Assembly (NCBI GenBank): GCA_018261905.1
Contig: JAGTRU010000016.1
Location: 42,391-106,390 of the forward strand
DNA: 64,000 nt
Source: Pseudomonadota bacterium
GTDB lineage: Bacteria > Pseudomonadota > Gammaproteobacteria > Burkholderiales > Rhodocyclaceae
Reading direction: 5' to 3'
Shown here piece by piece: positions 52,480-60,603 of the stretch; the first letter of the stretch is position 1; each line of letters begins with the position of its first letter. A program made the translations under genes and the position numbers. A model generated the notes under the pieces. That model ran no database searches and was not told the DNA's origin. It worked only from the letters and a program-made list of their open reading frames with translations.

Positions 52480-52493
52480 TTGATACGGATCGG
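52480..52493 (-). promoter_or_regulatory. Weak FNR-type box upstream of ccoG
   Basis: TTGATACGGATCGG matches the FNR/ANR consensus TTGATNNNNATCAA in all but the last two bases. It lies 57 bp before the ccoG ATG. No good -10 was seen at the distance expected for a class II site, so function is uncertain. Confidence 0.3.
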
Positions 52494-52510
52494 GGTGTTT
52501 CCGGTGCGTC

Positions 52511-52546
52511 TAAAAAAGAAAAGCGGGGCGGCGAACCGCCCCGCTT
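52511..52546 (-). terminator. Rho-independent terminator of ccoNOQP
   Basis: AAGCGGGGCGG (52521-52531), CGAA loop, CCGCCCCGCTT (52536-52546): an 11 bp perfect stem, followed on the - strand by TTCTTTTTT. It lies 8 bp after the ccoP stop. Confidence 0.93.
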
Positions 52547-52553
52547 CTGCCAA

Positions 52554-53453
52554 TTACTTGGCGCCTTGGCTCAGACTGAGCACATAGGCGGACAGCAGAT
52601 GAACCTTTGCTTCACCGAGGAAATCCTTCCAGGCGGGCATCTTGTTCTGACGACCGTTGGTAACGGTTTCGGTCACTGTGGCTTCGGACGAACCGTACAA
52701 CCAGGTCTTGTCGGTCAGGTTAGGAGCACCCAGCGCTTGCGTACCCTTGGCTTCCGGACCGTGGCAGCCGATACAACCGACGCTATTGAAGGCTTCCTTG
52801 CCCTTAGCGGCGCGCACCGAGTCATTAGGCAGACCCGACAGCGAGCGGACGAAGTTGGCCAGATCTTTGATGGTATCAGCACCCAACTGGGCGTGCGACG
52901 GCATCATGCCTTGACGGCCATTAGAAATGGTTTCCTTGATCTGCTCCGGCTCGCCACCATACAACCAGTCATTATCGGTCAGATTCGGGAAGCCCTTGGC
53001 ACCACGAGCATCCGCACCGTGACACTGGATACAGTAGGTCAGGAACAGGCGCTTGCCCATTTCATTGGCTTGCTTGTCAGCCGCCACAGCCTTCAGGTCC
53101 ATTGCCAGATACTTGTCGAACAACGGTTTGACAGTAGCATCCATCTTGGCAACTTCAGTCTTGTGCTGACCACCGGAAGTCCAACCCAGCAGCCCCTTGA
53201 AATTACCAAGCCCAGGATAGAGTGCCAAATACACCAAGGCAAACACGATGGTGATGACAAACAGCCAACTCCACCACTTGGGCATCGGGTTGTTGTACTC
53301 CTCAAGAGTTTCATCCCAAACGTGACCCATGGTCTTGCCGGGGGTGAAAGTCGCTTTGCCCTGGACGATCAGCAGAACCGCACAAGCAAGAATACTTGCC
53401 AACACGATTACCACAACGTACAGGTTCCAAAAATCGCTAACGAAATCGCTCAT
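52554..53453 (-). CDS. ccoP: CcoP, diheme cytochrome c subunit of cbb3 oxidase
   Basis: CcoP passes electrons to CcoO and CcoN in the high-affinity oxidase. The 299-residue product has two N-terminal helices (about 10-30 and 62-80), a FixP_N-type segment (HVWDETLEEYNNPMPKWWSW) and two cytochrome c domains with CIQCH at 141-145 and CIGCH at 227-231. It is a two-heme protein of normal length. GGAAAG precedes the ATG. Confidence 0.97.
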   Translation of the reverse strand: MSDFVSDFWNLYVVVIVLASILACAVLLIVQGKATFTPGKTMGHVWDETLEEYNNPMPKWWSWLFVITIVFALVYLALYPGLGNFKGLLGWTSGGQHKTEVAKMDATVKPLFDKYLAMDLKAVAADKQANEMGKRLFLTYCIQCHGADARGAKGFPNLTDNDWLYGGEPEQIKETISNGRQGMMPSHAQLGADTIKDLANFVRSLSGLPNDSVRAAKGKEAFNSVGCIGCHGPEAKGTQALGAPNLTDKTWLYGSSEATVTETVTNGRQNKMPAWKDFLGEAKVHLLSAYVLSLSQGAK

Positions 53454-53467
53454 TTGCTTTCCTTTTT

Positions 53468-53644
53468 TCAGCGCGGATGTGATGCACTGGGCACCACATC
53501 CTCGTCATCATGTTCCGCGAACGGCAAGTTGGCAGCTTCCTCAAACCCCTTTTTGCTACCCTTGCCGTATGCCCACCCCACTATTGCCAGGAAGCAGAGC
53601 AACCCGCCAACGGTAACAATGGAACGCAGATCGTTGATGTCCAT
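53468..53644 (-). CDS. ccoQ: CcoQ, small subunit of cbb3 oxidase
   Basis: A 58-residue, single-helix protein: MDINDLRSIVTVGGLLCFL begins it, the membrane helix is at about 9-27, then WAYGKGSKKGFEEAANLPF, typical of CcoQ/FixQ, and an acidic tail. It lies between ccoO and ccoP as expected; CcoQ stabilises the CcoP interaction. Only its place and the short W-x-Y-x-K-pattern support the call, but both are typical. Confidence 0.92.
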   Translation of the reverse strand: MDINDLRSIVTVGGLLCFLAIVGWAYGKGSKKGFEEAANLPFAEHDDEDVVPSASHPR

Positions 53645-53649
53645 GGCTA

Positions 53650-54285
53650 TTACTTGGTGTTCTTCAATGCCGTACCCATTTCCTGCAGGTAGGCGATCAG
53701 AACGTCCATTTCGGTCTTGTCACCGATAGCTGCCTTGGCGGCCTTGATCTCTTGATCAGAGTAGGTCGGGATCCCACGCAAATTCGCGTAGGTACGCATG
53801 ACCTGCATCTTGGCCTCGATATCAGCGCCCACCGAATTCTTGGCCTTGGTATTCGCCAGGAAGGCAAATGCCGGCATGTTGGATTCGGGAACCACGTCAC
53901 GCGGATTGATCAGGTGAGCACGCTGCCATTCGTCGGAATAGCGACCGCCAACGCGCTGCAGATCGGGACCTGTACGCTTGGAGCCCCATTGGAACGGGTG
54001 GTCATAAACAAACTCACCAGCAACGGAGTAGTGACCGTAACGCTCGGTTTCGGCGCGGAACGGACGGATCATCTGCGAATGGCAGTTGTAGCAACCTTCT
54101 CGCAGATAAACTTCGCGACCGGCCAGACGAACCGCGTCATAGGGCTTCAGCCCATCGACCGGCGTCGTGGTGGATTTCTGGAAAAAGAGCGGAACGATTT
54201 CCAGCAAACCACCCCACAAAACCACAAACAGAGTGAGAACGAAGAGCAGGCCTACGTTCTTTTCAACTTGATCGTGCTTGATCAT
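53650..54285 (-). CDS. ccoO: CcoO, monoheme cytochrome c subunit of cbb3 oxidase
   Basis: CcoO is a membrane-anchored cytochrome c. The 211-residue product has one N-terminal helix (about 10-34) and the heme site CYNCH at 65-69 in [28 protein letters not shown], a strong CcoO signature, with [19 protein letters not shown] and the Met ligand region [16 protein letters not shown] precedes the ATG. It follows ccoN by 15 bp. Confidence 0.98.
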   Translation of the reverse strand: MIKHDQVEKNVGLLFVLTLFVVLWGGLLEIVPLFFQKSTTTPVDGLKPYDAVRLAGREVYLREGCYNCHSQMIRPFRAETERYGHYSVAGEFVYDHPFQWGSKRTGPDLQRVGGRYSDEWQRAHLINPRDVVPESNMPAFAFLANTKAKNSVGADIEAKMQVMRTYANLRGIPTYSDQEIKAAKAAIGDKTEMDVLIAYLQEMGTALKNTK

Positions 54286-54300
54286 TATTATTCCCCCTAA

Positions 54301-55725
54301 TCAGGCGTGGTGAGCGACGGCAGCAACAACCGGCACGTCCTTGGTATTACCACCCGCCATGGTCTTGAACATGTTGTAAGCCATGATCAGCATACCGGTC
54401 AGGAACAGGACGCCACCCAGCCAACGGATCGCCCAGAACGGGTAGGAACCCTTGACCGACTCAACAAAACTGTAGGCCAACGTACCATCCGTATTCACAG
54501 CACGCCACATCAGCCCCTGCATCACACCAGAAATCCAGGTGGCAGCAATATAAAGCACGGTACCGATGGTAGCGATCCAGAAGTGAACCGTAATCAGCTT
54601 GGTGCTGAACATTTCAGCTTTACCGAAGAGTCTCGGCAGCAGGTAATACATGGAACCAATGGAAACCATAGCCACCCAGCCGAGAGCACCGGAGTGCACG
54701 TGACCAACCGTCCAGTCCGTGTAGTGCGACAGGGCATTGACGGTCTTGATGGACATCATCGGACCTTCGAAGGTAGACATACCGTAGAAGGACAAGGAGG
54801 TGATCAGGAACTTCAGGATGGGATCATCGCGCAGCTTATGCCAGGCGCCAGACAGGGTCATGATGCCGTTGATCATGCCACCCCACGACGGAGCCAGCAG
54901 AATCAGCGAAAAGATCATGCCGACCGACTGCGTCCAATCAGGCAGAGCCGTGTAATGCAGATGGTGCGGCCCCGCCCACATGTAGGTAAAGATCAGCGCC
55001 CAGAAGTGCACCACGGACAGACGATAGGAATAAACCGGACGGCCTGCCTGCTTCGGCACGAAGTAGTACATCATGCCAAGAAAGCCCGCGGTCAGGAAGA
55101 AGCCCACAGCGTTGTGGCCATACCACCACTGAATCATCGCATCCTGAACACCGGCATAACAGGAGTAGGAGCGCAGGAAACCAACCGGCACTTCACAACT
55201 ATTGACCAGATGGAGCAGAGCAACTGCAACAATCATGGCGCCAAAGAACCAGTTCGCCACATAGATGTGGGAAACGGTGCGCTTGGCGATGGTACCGAAG
55301 AAGACTAAACCATAAGAAACCCAGACCAGCGTGATCAGGATATCGATCGGCCATTCCAGTTCGGCATACTCTTTACCGGTCGTAATCCCCAGCGGCAGGG
55401 AAACCGCAGCCAGAAGGATGACGATCTGCCAACCCCAGAAAGTAAAGGGAATCAGCGGGCCGCCCCAGAGGCGGGTGTGACCGGTGCGCTGAACACACCA
55501 GTAGGATGTTGCGAACAGAGCACAGCCACCAAATGCGAAGATAACCGCATTGGTGTGCAACGGACGCAGACGCCCGAAGTGCAGCCAGCCGATATTCAAT
55601 TCCGGCCAGACAAGTTGAGCCGCAATGATGACACCGACAAGCATGCCGACGATGCCCCAAATGACGGTCATGACGGCGAACTGCCGTACGACCTTGTCGT
55701 TATATGTGGTTTGCGTTCCAGACAT
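54301..55725 (-). CDS. ccoN: CcoN, catalytic subunit of cbb3-type cytochrome c oxidase
   Basis: CcoN carries the low-spin heme b and the heme b3-CuB site that reduces oxygen. The 474-residue sequence has twelve hydrophobic segments and the expected His-bearing motifs: [48 protein letters not shown] and [17 protein letters not shown]. This is the cbb3 form by length and by the ccoO and ccoP neighbours. GAGGTGGG precedes the ATG, and an FNR-type box lies about 100 bp upstream. Confidence 0.98.
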   Translation of the reverse strand: MSGTQTTYNDKVVRQFAVMTVIWGIVGMLVGVIIAAQLVWPELNIGWLHFGRLRPLHTNAVIFAFGGCALFATSYWCVQRTGHTRLWGGPLIPFTFWGWQIVILLAAVSLPLGITTGKEYAELEWPIDILITLVWVSYGLVFFGTIAKRTVSHIYVANWFFGAMIVAVALLHLVNSCEVPVGFLRSYSCYAGVQDAMIQWWYGHNAVGFFLTAGFLGMMYYFVPKQAGRPVYSYRLSVVHFWALIFTYMWAGPHHLHYTALPDWTQSVGMIFSLILLAPSWGGMINGIMTLSGAWHKLRDDPILKFLITSLSFYGMSTFEGPMMSIKTVNALSHYTDWTVGHVHSGALGWVAMVSIGSMYYLLPRLFGKAEMFSTKLITVHFWIATIGTVLYIAATWISGVMQGLMWRAVNTDGTLAYSFVESVKGSYPFWAIRWLGGVLFLTGMLIMAYNMFKTMAGGNTKDVPVVAAVAHHA

Positions 55726-55794
55726 GAACCCACCTCTCGTTAATGAAAATCAGAATGTCCACCCCCCTGAACCCAGGGTGGCGCATGACAGCGG

Positions 55795-55835
55795 ATGTTA
55801 TTCTAGATTAGCCGTGGTGTTTTGACCTAGATCAA
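55795..55835 (-). promoter_or_regulatory. FNR/ANR-type box and -10 of the ccoNOQP promoter
   Basis: On the - strand TTGATCTAGGTCAA (55835-55822) matches TTGATNNNNATCAA at all but one specific base. A TAACAT at 55800-55795 sits where the -10 of a class II FNR promoter should be, placing the box near -41. The remaining part of the 292 bp gap up to ccoS holds only the ccoS terminator. Confidence 0.72.
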
Positions 55836-55903
55836 TCTACCGATTATCTGGCCGCAATTAAGCCTAGAGATGCAGGCCCAGCCTGAGGCTTCGGGCGCGT
55901 GGA

Positions 55904-55931
55904 CAAAAAAAGGGTGCGTCGTAACGCACCC
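55904..55931 (-). terminator. Rho-independent terminator of ccoIS
   Basis: GGGTGCGT (55912-55919), CGTA loop, ACGCACCC (55924-55931): an 8 bp stem followed on the - strand by seven T (55905-55911). It separates ccoIS from the ccoNOQP promoter. Confidence 0.92.
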
Positions 55932-56017
55932 CAACCCCAACAGAGAACTTTCGCGAAGCTTTCACCTCACCACCCCCGAATAATGCCTACCTAACGGTCG
56001 GATTAGGTTGACCCAAG

Positions 56018-56212
56018 TCAAATGTTCTCCGAATTGTTTTTCGGAGCAGAATCAACCGGCGGAGGCGGGCGCTCATCATCATCCATCAAGATCCGAAAGC
56101 CTGGCCCCTCCAGATCATCGAACTGACCACTGCGTACCGACCACCAAAAGATAGCCGCGATAAAAATAACGAGAAGAATGGAGATGGGAATCAGGAGATA
56201 GATGCTTTCCAT
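56018..56212 (-). CDS. ccoS: CcoS/FixS, cbb3 oxidase maturation protein
   Basis: A 64-residue, single-helix protein with MESIYLLIPISILLVIFIAAIFWWSVRSGQFDDLEGPGFRIL; the FWWSVRSGQFDDLEGP stretch is diagnostic of CcoS. CcoS is needed for cofactor insertion in the catalytic subunit. The ATG shares its A with the ccoI stop (TGATG). The tail is Pro/Asp-rich. Confidence 0.96.
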   Translation of the reverse strand: MESIYLLIPISILLVIFIAAIFWWSVRSGQFDDLEGPGFRILMDDDERPPPPVDSAPKNNSENI

Positions 56213-58650
56213 CAGTCAGCCTTCATGCGCTGGATGCGCAAAGAATTAAGAACAACCAGCAGGGAACTGGCTGACATACCTATACCGGCCAACCAGGGAG
56301 TTATATATCCCGAAATCGCCAGCGGCAGCGCGACAAAATTGTACGCGAAAGCCCACCACAGGTTCTGACGAATAATGACCAGGGTTTGCCTAGCTCGACG
56401 CAAACCGTAGCGCAGATGATCGAGATTTTCCGAAAGCAGCACGAAATCGGACTGCGTTCGCGCCAACTGCGCGCCGCCGCCCATGGCAATCGAAACCTGC
56501 GCCTGCGCCAATACGGGTGCGTCATTGACACCATCGCCGATCATCGCAACTACGGCGCCCCCCGCCTGCAACTCCTTGACGCAAGCGTGTTTGCCTTGTG
56601 GCGTAACACCGGCCCGAACATCATCAATGCCCAATTGATCCGCGACACACCGGGCCACGGAAGGCGCATCCCCGGTCAACAGCAATACTTTTTTTCCCGC
56701 TGCCCGAAGCTCACCGATCAAGTTCTTCGATTCGGGACGCAATTCGTCGCCGATACGGAACAAAGCCAGGCAACCACAGGCGTCGGCGAGCACGACAACG
56801 GTCTCGCCGCTTTCCAGCCAATCGCGGGCAGCCTCCGGCAATGGAGCATTGGCCAAGGCCAGGGCGTAAGCCGGACGACCAACACGACAAAGACGGCCAT
56901 TGACCAGTGCCTCGATCCCCTGCCCCGGCTCGCTCGCCACATTCACCGCCGCTGGCAGCACACCGCTTGCCGCCTGCCGCAGCGCCGCCGCCAAGGGATG
57001 CTCAGAGGATTGCTCCAGCGCCGCGACGGTCGCCAGACATTCTGCCTCGGACAAGCCGGCCATCGCCCTGACCCCCTGCAGGCGCATGCGACCGGTCGTC
57101 AAGGTACCCGTCTTGTCGAAAACAAAATGGGTCGCCCTGGCCAAGGTTTCAATGGCATGACCGCGCGTTACCAGCAAACCGTCCTTGGCCAGCGCCCCGG
57201 CCGAAACGGTCAAGGCAATCGGCGTCGCCAAAGAAAGCGCACACGGACAGGTCACCACCAACACCGAAACGGTGATCCACAGCGCCCGCGAAGGATCAAC
57301 AATGCACCAGCCAACCGCAACAAGAATGGCCACCAGCAAAAGAACCGCGACAAAATAGCTGGCGATGCGGTCAGCCAGCACGACAATCCCCGGTTTTTCC
57401 GCCGCCGCCCGCTCCATCAAATGGACAATCGCCGACAGGCGTGTCCCCTCTCCCACCTGATCGACCCGAACGATCAAGGGACTCTCCGCATTGATCGATC
57501 CCCCCGTTACCGGATCGCCGGGCATTTTGGCGACCGGACGGCTTTCTCCGGTGAGCAGGGCTTCATTGGCGTAACTCACCCCCTCGATTACTCGACCGTC
57601 AGCCGGAACGATATCGCCAGCCCGCACCAGAACATGGTCACCCAACCGCAAATCCGCCACCACGCACTGCTCAGCCGTACGATCGGTCGGGAAATTCGGC
57701 AGCTTTTGAGCAAAGGCGGGCAACAGCTTGGCCAGCGCCTCGGTCACGCTGAGCGCTTTCTGGCGGGCTGTCATTTCAAGATAACGTCCGCCCAGCAAAA
57801 AGAAGACAAACATGGTCACCGAGTCGAAATAGACTTCACCCTGCCCCAAAGCAGTAGCCCAGCAACTGGCGGCAAAGGCCGCCCCAACCCCGAGCGCCAC
57901 CGGCACATCCATCCCGACCCGACGCAATTTGAGATCACGCCAAGCGTTACGAAAAAAGAGCGCCGACGAATAAAACACCACCGGCAAAGTCAGCAATAGG
58001 CTGGCCAGGCGCATCATATTTTCGATATCAGCCGTCATTTCGCCATTGGCAATGTATACCGGGAAGGCATACATCATCACCTGCATCATGCCGAAACCGG
58101 CCACCCACACCCGCCACAGCGCTTCACGCCGTTCCTTGCGGGAGATTTCTTCGTTCTTGGCCGCATCGTAGGGATAGGCCCGATAACCGATCGCCGCAAT
58201 GGCCCCGAGAATATCGGAGAGTTTGATCCGCGACTCGTCCCAGCGCACGCGTGCCCGCCGGGTCGTATAGTTGATGTCAACAGCGGTTACACCGGAAAGC
58301 TTGCCGACATGCTGTTCGTTCAGCCAAATACAGGCCGCACAAGTAATCCCTTCAAGCAACAGGGAAGCTTCGCGCTCATTGGCCCCCAGCTCTTTAACGA
58401 AACTCTTCTGAAAGTCGGCATGATCAAACAAAGCTAGCTGATCAAGTATCTGCGGCACAGCCTCACGCTGCGACTCGGGCAGCGCATCGCGGCTACGGTA
58501 ATAATCGCCGAGTCCGTTATCGACAATCGACTGCGCCACCGCCTGACAGCCATAACAACACATCTCCCGAGGCTGCCCGGCCACCGTGACGGACAACTCG
58601 ACATCTTCGGGAACGGGGAGACCGCAGTGGTAGCAGGAAGCTTCGGGCAT
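56212..58650 (-). CDS. ccoI: CcoI/FixI, copper-exporting P-type ATPase for cbb3 assembly
   Basis: CcoI supplies copper for the CuB site of cbb3 oxidase. The 812-residue product starts with a FixI-type Cys-rich segment (SCYHCGLPVP, CCYGCQAVAQ), a heavy-metal-binding domain with ITCAACIWLNEQH, eight membrane helices, the metal transport motif VTCPCALSLATPIA, the phosphorylation site FDKTGTLTTG, and IGDGVNDAPVLAQAQVSIAMG near the C-terminus. The N-terminal region and coupling to ccoS separate it from general CopA exporters. A TATACT sequence lies in the 56 bp upstream; its own promoter there is likely. Confidence 0.95.
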   Translation of the reverse strand: MPEASCYHCGLPVPEDVELSVTVAGQPREMCCYGCQAVAQSIVDNGLGDYYRSRDALPESQREAVPQILDQLALFDHADFQKSFVKELGANEREASLLLEGITCAACIWLNEQHVGKLSGVTAVDINYTTRRARVRWDESRIKLSDILGAIAAIGYRAYPYDAAKNEEISRKERREALWRVWVAGFGMMQVMMYAFPVYIANGEMTADIENMMRLASLLLTLPVVFYSSALFFRNAWRDLKLRRVGMDVPVALGVGAAFAASCWATALGQGEVYFDSVTMFVFFLLGGRYLEMTARQKALSVTEALAKLLPAFAQKLPNFPTDRTAEQCVVADLRLGDHVLVRAGDIVPADGRVIEGVSYANEALLTGESRPVAKMPGDPVTGGSINAESPLIVRVDQVGEGTRLSAIVHLMERAAAEKPGIVVLADRIASYFVAVLLLVAILVAVGWCIVDPSRALWITVSVLVVTCPCALSLATPIALTVSAGALAKDGLLVTRGHAIETLARATHFVFDKTGTLTTGRMRLQGVRAMAGLSEAECLATVAALEQSSEHPLAAALRQAASGVLPAAVNVASEPGQGIEALVNGRLCRVGRPAYALALANAPLPEAARDWLESGETVVVLADACGCLALFRIGDELRPESKNLIGELRAAGKKVLLLTGDAPSVARCVADQLGIDDVRAGVTPQGKHACVKELQAGGAVVAMIGDGVNDAPVLAQAQVSIAMGGGAQLARTQSDFVLLSENLDHLRYGLRRARQTLVIIRQNLWWAFAYNFVALPLAISGYITPWLAGIGMSASSLLVVLNSLRIQRMKAD

Positions 58651-58654
58651 GCAA

Positions 58655-58678
58655 ATAAAAAGGCACCGAAGTGCCTTT
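58655..58678 (-). terminator. Rho-independent terminator of the SDR gene
   Basis: AAAGGCAC (58659-58666), CGAA loop, GTGCCTTT (58671-58678), with TTTTTAT following on the - strand. It lies 29 bp after the SDR stop and just before ccoI. Confidence 0.85.
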
Positions 58679-58706
58679 GGGGTCGATGGCGGAGCGAAAG
58701 TATAGT

Positions 58707-59474
58707 TTATTTGACCCCCATCCGGATCGCGCCATCCAAACGAATGACTTCGCCATTGAGATAGGCATTTTCGACGATATGTTTGACCAAACTTGCGTAC
58801 TCAGCCGGCTTGCCCATCCGCGAGGGGAAGGGCACCATCTTGCCGAGCGACTCCTGAACTTCCGGCGGCATGCCGAGCAACATCGGGGTTTCCATGATCC
58901 CCGGCGCAATGGTCAGCACGCGAATGCCGCTACGCGCCAGCTCACGGGCCACTGGCAAAGTCAGCGCGACAATGCCCCCCTTTGAAGCCGCATAGGCCGC
59001 CTGGCCGAGCTGCCCTTCAAAGGCAGCCACCGACGCGGTATTGACGATGACACCACGCTCGCCGCCAGCATCCGGCTCGCCCTTGAGCATCGCCACCGCC
59101 GCCAGCCGGATCATGTTGAAGGTGCCGACCAGATTGATATTAATAACCTTGGCAAAACTCTCCAAGCGGTGCGGCCCGTCCTTGCCAACCACTTTCTCGG
59201 CCGGCGCCACGCCGGCGCAATTAACCAAACCATGCAGCCCGCCAAAGGTGGAAACAGCCATCTGCACCGCATTGATCGCGGAAGCCTCATTTGCCACATC
59301 GGTTTCCACAAAGAGCGCACCCGCACCAAGTTCAGCCGCCATTTTTTCGCCGGCCTCACAATTTAAGTCGGCCAAGAGCACCTTCCCCCCACTTTCGATC
59401 AAAGCCCGCGCCGTTGCCGCACCAAGCCCGGAGCCCGCCCCGGTCACCAGAAATACCCTGCCCTCGATTTGCAT
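58707..59474 (-). CDS. SDR-family 3-hydroxyacyl-CoA dehydrogenase-like protein
   Basis: A 255-residue short-chain dehydrogenase. The NAD-binding motif TGAGSGLG is at residues 11-18, the NCAG motif at about 85-88, and the catalytic residues are Ser-148, Tyr-161 and Lys-165 (YAASK). The segment [41 protein letters not shown] and the end [15 protein letters not shown] match the type II 3-hydroxyacyl-CoA dehydrogenase (HSD10-like) group, which oxidises 3-hydroxyacyl-CoA in fatty-acid or branched-chain breakdown. The substrate is inferred. AGAGGAG precedes the ATG. Confidence 0.92.
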   Translation of the reverse strand: MQIEGRVFLVTGAGSGLGAATARALIESGGKVLLADLNCEAGEKMAAELGAGALFVETDVANEASAINAVQMAVSTFGGLHGLVNCAGVAPAEKVVGKDGPHRLESFAKVININLVGTFNMIRLAAVAMLKGEPDAGGERGVIVNTASVAAFEGQLGQAAYAASKGGIVALTLPVARELARSGIRVLTIAPGIMETPMLLGMPPEVQESLGKMVPFPSRMGKPAEYASLVKHIVENAYLNGEVIRLDGAIRMGVK

Positions 59475-59658
59475 TGTCGCAAGCTCCTCTAAAAAAACCG
59501 AAAAAATCCCGACTTCCAGACGGTAGCGTATGGAATGAGCACCATCTTACAACGCCCGGGTGATGACAGACAAAAAGCAAATGCCTTTGGCTTTTACCCC
59601 ACCAGGGAACTAGACTGGAATTCATGACTAAATAATCTTTCCCCCAGAGGAGGCCATC

Positions 59659-59850
59659 ATGTCGATCTTCGACTCCCCCATCGCCCGCTGCGAAGCTGCT
59701 CGCGAAATGGTTCTGACCGACGAGACCCAAGCCGAGTGTGCCCGCGAGCATGAATGCCCCAGTGATCGCGTTTGCCCGCTGTGCGGCTACTTTGTCACCC
59801 CGGAAGACAACATCGCCGCCCGGCTCACCAAGCCGGCGCGAGCCCACTAA
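59659..59850 (+). CDS. Small Cys-rich hypothetical protein
   Basis: A 63-residue product with a strong GAGGAGG ribosome-binding site 5 bp before the ATG. Five Cys lie at residues 11, 27, 33, 39 and 42; the last ones form CAREHECPSDRVCPLCGYFVTPEDN, and the CPLC knuckle suggests a small zinc site. No signal peptide or membrane helix is seen. I do not recognise the family. It stands alone between the SDR gene and the tRNA, and the SDR gene runs the other way. The strong RBS and clear Cys spacing argue that it is real. Confidence 0.7.
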   Translation: MSIFDSPIARCEAAREMVLTDETQAECAREHECPSDRVCPLCGYFVTPEDNIAARLTKPARAH

Positions 59851-59937
59851 CACCCCGCCCAAGAGAGGCCGCAGCAGGAAAGCAGCGGCAGAACGGGAGG
59901 AATACACGCAACGGCACAAACTGTTGCAATCCGTTAC

Positions 59938-60075
59938 TTGAGTTAGCCGAAGCCGCCCCGTATCTTGAGTCCATGCGCTGACCAGACATCAGCCTAGACG
60001 GCCCACCTCTCCCCCTGAACTGGCCGTCTCGAAAGCCTCGCACTTCCCCTGGTGCGGGGCTTTCGCCTTTTCTAT
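59938..60075 (+). ncRNA. Possible small RNA with C-rich hairpin loop and terminator
   Basis: TTGAGT (59938-59943) and TATCTT (59961-59966) are 17 bp apart and could start a transcript near 59973. It would contain a hairpin with stem AGACGGCC (59996-60003) and GGCCGTCT (60022-60029) and an 18-base loop rich in C and T (CACCTCTCCCCCTGAACT), then a second stem AAAGCCTCGCAC (60032-60043)/GTGCGGGGCTTT (60052-60063) followed by a T-rich stretch (TTTCGCCTTTTCT). The result is a roughly 95-nt RNA ending in a terminator. Alternatively the hairpins are just the 3' end of the Cys-rich gene's mRNA. Confidence 0.45.
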
Positions 60076-60268
60076 GCAGCTTTTTCATAGTGCTCTTGAA
60101 ATTTCCAAAAACGTTCGCCAGACAGCTATCATTTCACTGCCGTACAACCAGAAAGCGCTCATCAGTAGAAAAGCGAGCTCCCCAGGGCAAGCCGCTACCC
60201 GCACGAATCCCAGCACTTCAGATTTCCCTTATCCAGACGGGGCATTTCGCTCATTTAGCCCTTTCCTG

Positions 60269-60297
60269 TTGTCGAAAGGCCCGCCCTCCTGTATCAT
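60269..60297 (+). promoter_or_regulatory. Promoter of tRNA-Thr
   Basis: TTGTCG (60269-60274) and TATCAT (60292-60297), 17 bp apart, resemble a sigma-70 promoter and would start transcription a few bases before the tRNA at 60312. Confidence 0.65.
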
Positions 60298-60311
60298 CTT
60301 CGACCTTGTGT

Positions 60312-60387
60312 GCCGCTGTAGCTCAGTTGGTAGAGCAGCGCATTCGTAATGCGAAGGTCGCCAGTTCGATTCCGGCCAGCGGCACCA
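60312..60387 (+). tRNA. tRNA-Thr (anticodon CGT)
   Basis: A 76-base cloverleaf with acceptor stem GCCGCTG/CAGCGGC, D arm GCTCAGTTGGTAGAGC, anticodon loop TTCGTAA (anticodon CGT, codon ACG), T arm GCCAG-TTCGATT-CCGGC and an encoded CCA end. It is close to the enteric tRNA-Thr(CGT) in sequence. Confidence 0.97.
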
Positions 60388-60410
60388 AATGTTTCAGAAA
60401 AGCAAATTCC

Positions 60411-60440
60411 AAAGCCGCCCATCAGCGGCTTTTTGCTTTT
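60411..60440 (+). terminator. Rho-independent terminator after tRNA-Thr
   Basis: AAAGCCGC (60411-60418), CCATCA loop, GCGGCTTT (60425-60432) followed by TTTGCTTTT on the + strand, 24 bp after the tRNA end. Confidence 0.85.
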
Positions 60441-60603
60441 CTGGTGCCCCCTTCGAGAAGCCACAACACTTCGCCACCCCGCAGAGGATTAGGCCGGACG
60501 CAGGAGGTGGGACTCCCGGGACTCCCTTGATGATTCAGGCCCCGCCGCCGGCTCAGCGTACAATTAGCGCTTTTTCGCCCCTGTCCGGGCTACGCCAAAC
60601 TCC

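Larger units (their letters stand above)
59851..60311. other. 461 bp without a protein gene between the Cys-rich gene and tRNA-Thr
   Basis: No credible reading frame was found on either strand. The left half carries promoter-like elements and two consecutive hairpins, annotated separately as a possible small RNA. The right half (60075-60268) shows nothing I can name apart from the tRNA promoter at its end. Confidence 0.6.

Noticed and set aside
56386..57999. 537-codon open frame on the + strand opposite ccoI
   Set aside because: Antisense shadow of a well-conserved P-type ATPase.
59575..59597. AAAAGC...GCTTTT inverted repeat upstream of the Cys-rich gene
   Set aside because: The stem is only six pairs with a loose interior; too weak to call a terminator for either flanking gene.
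59825..60088. 87-codon open frame on the - strand after the Cys-rich gene
   Set aside because: It covers the hairpin region and overlaps the end of the 59659-59850 gene, with no RBS and low-complexity composition.
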